Below the pieces are notes generated by a model. That model saw only the letters and a list, made by a program, of their open reading frames with translations, was not told where the DNA came from and did not search any database. From positions 744,001-808,000 of the forward strand of contig NZ_JAAIYA010000002.1 of the NCBI RefSeq assembly GCF_010894405.1: a stretch of DNA of 64,000 nucleotides, in the 5' to 3' direction. Origin of the DNA: Pyxidicoccus caerfyrddinensis (GTDB lineage Bacteria > Myxococcota > Myxococcia > Myxococcales > Myxococcaceae). Shown here piece by piece: positions 58,803-64,000 of the stretch. How positions within the stretch are numbered: the stretch's first letter is position 1; every line of letters starts with the position of its first letter. The position numbers and the translations under genes were made by a program.

Positions 58803-60188
58803 TCACAGCAGCCCGTGCTCCTCCAGCTTGTTGTAGAGCGTGCGCCGGCTGATGCCGAGCAGCCGCGCCGCCAGCGTGCGGTTGTCGCCCGCGCGCTTCA
58901 GCGCATCCACCAGTGCCTGGCGCTCCATGCCCTTGCGCTGGGACTCCAGCGTGAGCCCCGAGTCCGCGCCGCCTCCTGACGGCGCGGAGGGTGCGGCCAC
59001 GGTGGGGGCAGGGGACAGGCCCGGCTGGCGGGCCAGCTCGCGCGTCACCTCTTCGCCCGTGAGCACCTGACTGTCCGACAGCACCACCAGCCGCTCGACG
59101 AAGTTCTGGAGCTGGCGCACGTTGCCCGGCCACGGCTGCGCCTGGAGCACCGCCAGGCCCTCCGCGGTGAGCGTGAAGGGCGGCCGGCCGTTGGCCTTCG
59201 TGTGCGCCTCCAGGAAGTGCCGGGCCAGCGGCTCGATGTCCTCGGGCCGCGTGCGCAGCGGCGGCAGCTCCACCGGCACCACGTTGAGTCGGTAGAAGAG
59301 GTCCTCGCGGAAGAGGCCCGCCTTCACCAGTTCCTCCAGCGGCTGGTGTGTCGCCGCGACGAAGCGCACGTCCACCTTCACCGGCTGCGTGCCGCCCAGC
59401 CGCTCCAGCTCGCGCTCCTGGATGACTCGCAGCAGCTTCACCTGCATGGAGAGGGGGATGTCGCCCACCTCGTCCAGGAAGAGCGTGCCGCCGTGCGCCA
59501 GCTCCACCCGTCCGGGCTTGCGCGTGGCCGCGCCGGTGAACGCGCCCTTCTCGTAGCCGAACAGCTCGCTCTCCAGCAGCGTGTCCGGCAGCGCCGCGCA
59601 GTGCAGCTTCACGAAGGGCCCCGCGCGCCTCGGGCTGCCGTCGTGCACCGCCTTCGCCGCCAGCTCCTTGCCCGTGCCGGACTCGCCTCGCAGCAGCACC
59701 GTGGCCGTGCCCGTGGCCGCCTTCGCGAGCATCGCCTGCACGTCCGCCATCGCCTTGCTGCGGCCAATGAAGGGGCCCGGCGCGCGGAGCGGCTCTCTCG
59801 CCGTGTCGTCCTGCGCGCGCAGCAGCGCCTTGCGGACGGTGAAGAGAATCTCCTCCCGGTCGAACGGCTTGAGCACGAAGTCCGCCGCGCCCGCCTTCAT
59901 CGCCTCCACCGCCAGCGGCACCGTGCCGTGCGCGGTGAGCAGGATGACGGGCACGTCCGGCCAGCCTCGCGACACTTCGCCCAAGAGCTGCATCCCGTCC
60001 ATGCCGGGCATGCGCACGTCGCTCACCACCACGTCGATGGGCTTGCGCCCCAGCAACGCGAGCGCCTCCTGCCCGTCGCGGGCGGTGTGCGTCGTCAGCC
60101 CCGCCTGCGTCAGCAGCGCACCCAGCACCTTGGCCACCGCCGGGTCGTCATCCACCAGCAGTACGTTCCCCTTCAATGGCTCGCTCAC
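58803..60188 (-). CDS. NtrC-family sigma-54-dependent response regulator
   Basis: A 461-residue regulator in three parts. The receiver (1-120) has phosphoacceptor D57 in [10 protein letters not shown]. The AAA+ domain (145-375) has Walker A GESGTGKE and the sigma-54 contact loop GAFTGA. The Fis-type helix-turn-helix (425-460) reads [21 protein letters not shown]. The 4-nt overlap with the kinase gene (ATGA) makes it the cognate output. Target promoters should be -24/-12 type; none is evident in the window. Confidence 0.95.
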   Translation of the reverse strand: MSEPLKGNVLLVDDDPAVAKVLGALLTQAGLTTHTARDGQEALALLGRKPIDVVVSDVRMPGMDGMQLLGEVSRGWPDVPVILLTAHGTVPLAVEAMKAGAADFVLKPFDREEILFTVRKALLRAQDDTAREPLRAPGPFIGRSKAMADVQAMLAKAATGTATVLLRGESGTGKELAAKAVHDGSPRRAGPFVKLHCAALPDTLLESELFGYEKGAFTGAATRKPGRVELAHGGTLFLDEVGDIPLSMQVKLLRVIQERELERLGGTQPVKVDVRFVAATHQPLEELVKAGLFREDLFYRLNVVPVELPPLRTRPEDIEPLARHFLEAHTKANGRPPFTLTAEGLAVLQAQPWPGNVRQLQNFVERLVVLSDSQVLTGEEVTRELARQPGLSPAPTVAAPSAPSGGGADSGLTLESQRKGMERQALVDALKRAGDNRTLAARLLGISRRTLYNKLEEHGLL

Positions 60189-61714
60189 GCGGCCTCTCCT
60201 TCCCCGTTCGACAGGTGCCTGACGCCTGACGGCAGATGCAGGCGGACCACCGTACCGTGCCCCTCCCGGCTTGTCAGGGACACCTCTCCACCATGGGCTT
60301 CCACCACGCGCCGTACGAAGGCCAGCCCCAGGCCGCTGCCCGTGGCCTTGGTGGTGAAGAAGTCGTCGAAGGCGCGCTCACGGGTGCGCGCGTCCATGCC
60401 CTCGCCGGTGTCCTCCACCTCCAGCGCCACGCCCGCGCCGTCCCGCAGCGTACGCACCGTGAGGGTGCCGCCCTTTGCCATCGCCTCGAAGGCGTTGCGC
60501 ACCAGGTTCTCCAGCGCGTTGGCCAGCAGGTCCTCGTCCCCCGAGCAGGGCGGCAGTCCCGGCGTCAGCTCGCGGACGATGGAGACCTGCCCCGGGCTCG
60601 CGAAGGACTGGAGCGACAGCACGCCCTCCACCAGCCGGCCCAGGTCCACGGGACGCGGAAGCGGCTCCACGCGGGCGAGGCGCTGGTACGTGTCCACCAC
60701 CCGGTCCAGCCGCTCCACCTGCTCCAGCAGCAGGTCGAGGAACTCCCCGTGCCCGTCCCACGGCTGCCCGCGCGCGTGCTCTTCCTTGAGGTACTGCGCG
60801 GCGCCCTTCATGGCGGCGATGGGGTTCTTCAGGTCGTGCGCCATCTGCGCGGAGAAGCGGCCCAGCGTGGCCAGCCGCTCCAACCGCTCGCTCCGGGTGA
60901 CGAAGGCGGTGACGCCCCGGCGCGTGGCGGCCACCAGGGAGAACGTCACGGCCGTCGTGCACACCACCAGCGTGCCGGCCTGCCCGGCGAAGAGGCGGAA
61001 GACGGCGAGGTACGCCAGCACGCCCGCGCCCGCCACCACCGCCGCGTGCAGCGCCATGCGCGGCGCGCCCGCGTCCCGGCCGAAGAGGCCGAAGCGCAGC
61101 GCCACCGTGGCCATCACCGGCACCCCCAGCAGCGTGCCCAGGTTGCCCAGCCGTGGAACCTCGAGCCCCAGCTCCGCCGCCAGCTCCGTCAGCAGCAGCG
61201 CCACCAGCAGCGTCAGCCCCAGCAGCACCAGCCCCGCTCGCGCCCGCTCGTCCGCGTGCTGGGTGCGGCGCAGGTGCAGCACCAGCAGCGCGAAGCCACC
61301 GGCGAGCGGTGGCCCCACCAGCGCCGTCACGATGAGGCCGAAGCGCTGCGTGAGCAGGCGCTCCGCCAGCGAGGGCGCGCCCAGTGCGGCAATCATCGCC
61401 AAGCCCAGCGCACTGGCGACGGCGTAGGTGCCGAACATGGCCCACGCGAAGCGCCGCCGGCTTCCGACGAAGGACAGGATGAAGTGCAGCGTGCAGGGCA
61501 CCGTCATCAGCCCCGCCGCGAAGCCCACCAGCGGCCAGCCCGGGTCGCCCGAGCGCTCCAGCGCGAAGCCGGAGAAGTTCCACGTGGCCAGGGTGATGGA
61601 CAGCAGCGACAGCGGCAGCGCCAGCGGGCTGCGCCCCACGCGGGAGAGCGCGATTCCCGCCAGGGCGAGCAAGCCCACGCACGCGACCAGGCTGAGCCAC
61701 ATCCCGCCCGTCAT
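60185..61714 (-). CDS. Membrane sensor histidine kinase, partner of the NtrC regulator
   Basis: A 509-residue kinase. Residues 5-265 have about seven to eight membrane helices with no large sensor domain. The HisKA motif FSAQMAHDLKNPIAAMKG has H293. The ATPase has N (NALENLVRNAFEAM), G1 (DTGEGMDA), F (FDDFFTTKATG) and G2 (GSGLGLAFVRR). The DLKNP form of the H-box is typical of NtrB-like kinases. It overlaps the regulator gene by 4 nt. Confidence 0.93.
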   Translation of the reverse strand: MTGGMWLSLVACVGLLALAGIALSRVGRSPLALPLSLLSITLATWNFSGFALERSGDPGWPLVGFAAGLMTVPCTLHFILSFVGSRRRFAWAMFGTYAVASALGLAMIAALGAPSLAERLLTQRFGLIVTALVGPPLAGGFALLVLHLRRTQHADERARAGLVLLGLTLLVALLLTELAAELGLEVPRLGNLGTLLGVPVMATVALRFGLFGRDAGAPRMALHAAVVAGAGVLAYLAVFRLFAGQAGTLVVCTTAVTFSLVAATRRGVTAFVTRSERLERLATLGRFSAQMAHDLKNPIAAMKGAAQYLKEEHARGQPWDGHGEFLDLLLEQVERLDRVVDTYQRLARVEPLPRPVDLGRLVEGVLSLQSFASPGQVSIVRELTPGLPPCSGDEDLLANALENLVRNAFEAMAKGGTLTVRTLRDGAGVALEVEDTGEGMDARTRERAFDDFFTTKATGSGLGLAFVRRVVEAHGGEVSLTSREGHGTVVRLHLPSGVRHLSNGEGEAA

Positions 61715-61754
61715 GCGGTGCTCCCGTACGCCTTGAAGTGCGGCAACAGCGGCT

Positions 61755-62540
61755 TCATGCGCGGGACCGGAAGTCGTCGATGTAGCTCGTATGCGTCACG
61801 AGCCCCGCGGACTCGCGCCACAGGTGCAGTTGGCAGGCGGGTGGCTCGCGGACCATGGCGAGGCGGCCGGGGACTTCCAGGTCGAGCACCAGCTGGAGCA
61901 TGGTGCTCGGGCAGGTGCTGGCCACCGTGCCCGCGAAGCGCTTCACGATGGGCCGGTGCAGGTGGCCGCACAGGACGCGCTCGACCTGCGGATGGCGGCC
62001 AATCACTTCGGCCAGTGCGTCCGAGCCCTCCAGCCCCATTCCATCCATGACGCGCACGCCGGTGAGGAATGGCGGGTGGTGCATGAACACCAGCGTCGGC
62101 TTCTTCGGGGCCTCGGCGAGGCGCGCCTCGAGCCACGCCAGCCGCTCGCCGCACAGCAGCCCGCCCGGCTTGCCCGGCACGTGCGTGTCCAGGCCGATGA
62201 GCCGCAGCGGGCCCTGCTCCACCACGTACTGCAGGAAGCCCTTCGCGGGCAGGTAGCCGAGGTGCCCGAAGGCGGCCCGCAGGTGCTCGCGGTCGTCGTG
62301 GTTGCCCGGGATGACGAACCAGGGCATGGGCAGCGGCTTCAGCAGGGCCGCGAGCCGGACGTACTCCTCGGGATGTCCGTCGTGGACGAGGTCTCCAGTG
62401 ATCAGCACCGCATCCGGGCGTGGCTCCAGGCGACACAGGTGCTGGACCGCGCGCTCCAGGAACGGGGAGCTGTCGGAGCTGCGTTCAACGTCCGAGTCGG
62501 GAGTGCTGATGTGCAGGTCGGAGATCTGCGCGAGGAGCAT
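61755..62540 (-). CDS. Calcineurin-like metallophosphoesterase (CpdA type)
   Basis: A 261-residue phosphodiesterase with all metal-binding motifs: DLH (ISDLHIST), GD (LITGDLVHDG), GNHD (IPGNHDDRE), H in VFMHHPP and GHLHRP near the C-terminus. The group includes 3',5'-cAMP phosphodiesterase CpdA and related enzymes; the specificity is not certain. It lies 40 nt upstream of the kinase gene on the same strand, so the three genes may form one operon. Confidence 0.88.
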   Translation of the reverse strand: MLLAQISDLHISTPDSDVERSSDSSPFLERAVQHLCRLEPRPDAVLITGDLVHDGHPEEYVRLAALLKPLPMPWFVIPGNHDDREHLRAAFGHLGYLPAKGFLQYVVEQGPLRLIGLDTHVPGKPGGLLCGERLAWLEARLAEAPKKPTLVFMHHPPFLTGVRVMDGMGLEGSDALAEVIGRHPQVERVLCGHLHRPIVKRFAGTVASTCPSTMLQLVLDLEVPGRLAMVREPPACQLHLWRESAGLVTHTSYIDDFRSRA

Positions 62541-62598
62541 GTCCGGAGGCTACCAGCATCGGCCCGGGGCAAGCTCCCCGGCATCCCGTGCAGGCGGC

Positions 62599-64000
62599 CT
62601 ACAGCATGCCCAGCCGGCGTGCGTTGGCCGGGTCCACCGCCGCGGCTTCCCAGCGGCGCACCGCCACCTCGCGCTCGGCCTCGGGGGCGTCCGCGTAGTA
62701 GCCGAGCGTGTCGTTGAGGGCGCGGCTCAGCTCTTCAATCGCCGCCAGCCGCACGTCCAGCTCGCGGTGGCGCAGCGCGGTGACGAGCCAGTCCGCGCGC
62801 CGGCGGCTGCGGTTCTCCGCCCACCACGTCGACCACTGGCGCGGGCTGAGGCCGAAGGTGGCGCGCGTCACCTCGCGCAGCGCCTCGGCGGCGGCCTGGG
62901 CGCACATCTCGTCGTCGCTGCCGGTGAGCTGGATGAGGCCTTCAATCGCCTCGCGGTCGTGCAGCGCGCCCAGCGCCCGCGCGGCGAGCGAGCGGCGCAT
63001 CGCGTCCCGGTTGGCCAGCTCCTGGCGGAGGTCGCGCAGGGCCGCATCCAGCCGGGGGAGCTGCTTGAGGGCGGAGGCGGCCACGCGCGCGGCGCTGGAG
63101 ATGTCCGGCTCCATGTCGAACAGGCCGCGCAGCACGCCGTCCACCAGCTCCACGTAGGGCAGGTTGCCCGCGGTGAGCAGCGCGAAGTAGCGCGTGTCCG
63201 GGTCGTGCGAGTCCAGCAGCGGCGCCAGCGCGTGCGCGGCGGGACGGCCCAGCCGCGAGAGGGCGCCGGGGATGGGGCCCAGCTCGTCCGCCTCGGGCAG
63301 CTCCACCACGGGCAGGCGGCTCCACGCGGTGGGGCCGGGGAAGTGCTGCGACAGCACCTTGGCGCTGGCCTCGGGCGAGCGCGCCAGCTCCGCCATGGCG
63401 TTGGCGCGCTGCGCGGCGTCCGGGCCCGTGAGGCGCTTGAGCAGCGGCGCGAAGTCCGGCGGCGGGCGCTCCTCCTGCGACTGCGCGCGCGGAGGCAGCG
63501 CGGCGGCGCGGCCCATGTTGCCCGTGGCGCCACGGCCGAAGAAGGGGCTCCAACCCAGGCCCGCGACGACGGCGGGCGCGGGGGCCGGCAGGGCGGCGAC
63601 CGGCACGTCCACGTCGATGGTCAGCTCCGGCTCCTCCGTCGAGCGCAGCTCCGACAGGCGCTGCTTGCGGAAGAGGATGAGCTCCTGGAAGGCGGCCGGC
63701 AGGTCCTGGCAGAACAGGATGTAGTCGGACAGGCGGCGCTGGCTGATGGGCTTCTGGCCGCAGTCTCCGTAGAGGATGGCCACGAGCCGGCCCTTCACCT
63801 CCACCGGGTACAGGAAGACGGTGCGCGGCGTCTGCCGGCCGAACAGCTCCAGGTAGTGCCGGGTGAGCGCGTCCGGCGGCAGCGGGCCCGCGTAGCTGCC
63901 ACGCGTGACGGCCACCGTGCGGAAGACGCTGCTCGCGTCGAGCGGGACGGACACCTGCGTGAGCTGCTCGCCCGCCATGCCCTCGCCGCGTGCCTCCAGG
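62599..64000 (-). CDS. HEAT-repeat protein (5' end outside the window)
   Basis: At least 467 residues, continuing past the window edge: the frame stays open to the last base with natural codons (EARGEG before the first ATG at 63978). The N-terminal visible part (VFRTVAVTRGSYAGPLP) resembles a GAF-like or PAS-like fold (FLYPVEVKGRLVAILYGD). Residues 165-425 are HEAT-like helices (AAHALAPLLDSHDPDTRYFALL, AARALGALHDREAIEGL). HEAT repeat proteins of this type are common in myxobacterial motility and signalling loci. The start could be the ATG at 63978, but continuing upstream is more likely. Confidence 0.75.
   Translation of the reverse strand, partial: LEARGEGMAGEQLTQVSVPLDASSVFRTVAVTRGSYAGPLPPDALTRHYLELFGRQTPRTVFLYPVEVKGRLVAILYGDCGQKPISQRRLSDYILFCQDLPAAFQELILFRKQRLSELRSTEEPELTIDVDVPVAALPAPAPAVVAGLGWSPFFGRGATGNMGRAAALPPRAQSQEERPPPDFAPLLKRLTGPDAAQRANAMAELARSPEASAKVLSQHFPGPTAWSRLPVVELPEADELGPIPGALSRLGRPAAHALAPLLDSHDPDTRYFALLTAGNLPYVELVDGVLRGLFDMEPDISSAARVAASALKQLPRLDAALRDLRQELANRDAMRRSLAARALGALHDREAIEGLIQLTGSDDEMCAQAAAEALREVTRATFGLSPRQWSTWWAENRSRRRADWLVTALRHRELDVRLAAIEELSRALNDTLGYYADAPEAEREVAVRRWEAAAVDPANARRLGML

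Overview
The window is high-GC chromosomal DNA with dense genes, almost all with G/C third positions. It looks like a myxobacterium of the Myxococcus/Corallococcus/Pyxidicoccus type. The evidence is a MYXO-CTERM sorting tail on a giant Cys-rich surface protein, several DUF4388- and GYF-type mosaic proteins, large numbers of lipoproteins and exported proteins of unknown role, NtrC-type two-component systems and Kdo lipopolysaccharide genes. I saw no rRNA, tRNA, insertion sequence, prophage or CRISPR array. The genus call is inference from protein style only.

Layout. 1-2.6 kb: end of a respiratory complex I operon on the minus strand (nuoE, nuoF, nuoJ, nuoK), with no G/H/I between F and J. 2.6-8.3 kb: PilZ-receiver protein, a probable pseudokinase, serB, an MshEN-only protein, a CPxCG zinc protein and hsp20. 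8.4-12.1 kb: a MerR-like/receiver regulator, then pyrG-kdsA-kdsC (CTP and Kdo supply). 12.2-14.5 kb: a zinc-ribbon protein, a 15-codon ORF with a near-perfect Shine-Dalgarno and its own terminator, and an ABC exporter. 14.6-21.3 kb: aldo/keto reductase, kdsB, wecB, an RluA-type pseudouridine synthase, a small exported protein and purF. 21.4-28.5 kb: ceramidase-like hydrolase, enoyl-CoA hydratase, YhbY, a GYF/DUF4388/J/TPR mosaic, a Cys-repeat protein and a TSUP permease. 28.5-33.1 kb: DUF1877, a histidine kinase with an 18-bp palindrome upstream, a ferritin-like lipoprotein and a TonB-C/TPR lipoprotein.

33.1-44.8 kb holds a biotin-dependent acyl-CoA carboxylase: carrier, biotin carboxylase and, about 8 kb further on, carboxyltransferase. 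They are separated by a divergent 2357-residue lipoprotein containing 19 tandem 56-residue eight-cysteine repeats. 44.8-51.1 kb: Coq4, a CBS-type site-2 protease facing a rhomboid protease, and unknown exported or small proteins. 51.3-55.6 kb: a 1030-residue homologue of plant methionine S-methyltransferase followed by a PRMT-like methyltransferase. 55.7-64 kb: exported and membrane unknowns, a WS/DGAT acyltransferase, a sensor kinase/NtrC regulator pair, a calcineurin-like phosphodiesterase and a HEAT-repeat protein running off the end.

Functional links. PyrG makes the CTP that KdsB uses to activate the Kdo made by KdsA/KdsC. PilZ and MshEN are two potential cyclic-di-GMP readers about 4 kb apart. 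The carboxylase subunits should form one enzyme. The plant-type methionine S-methyltransferase is the most unexpected gene in the window.
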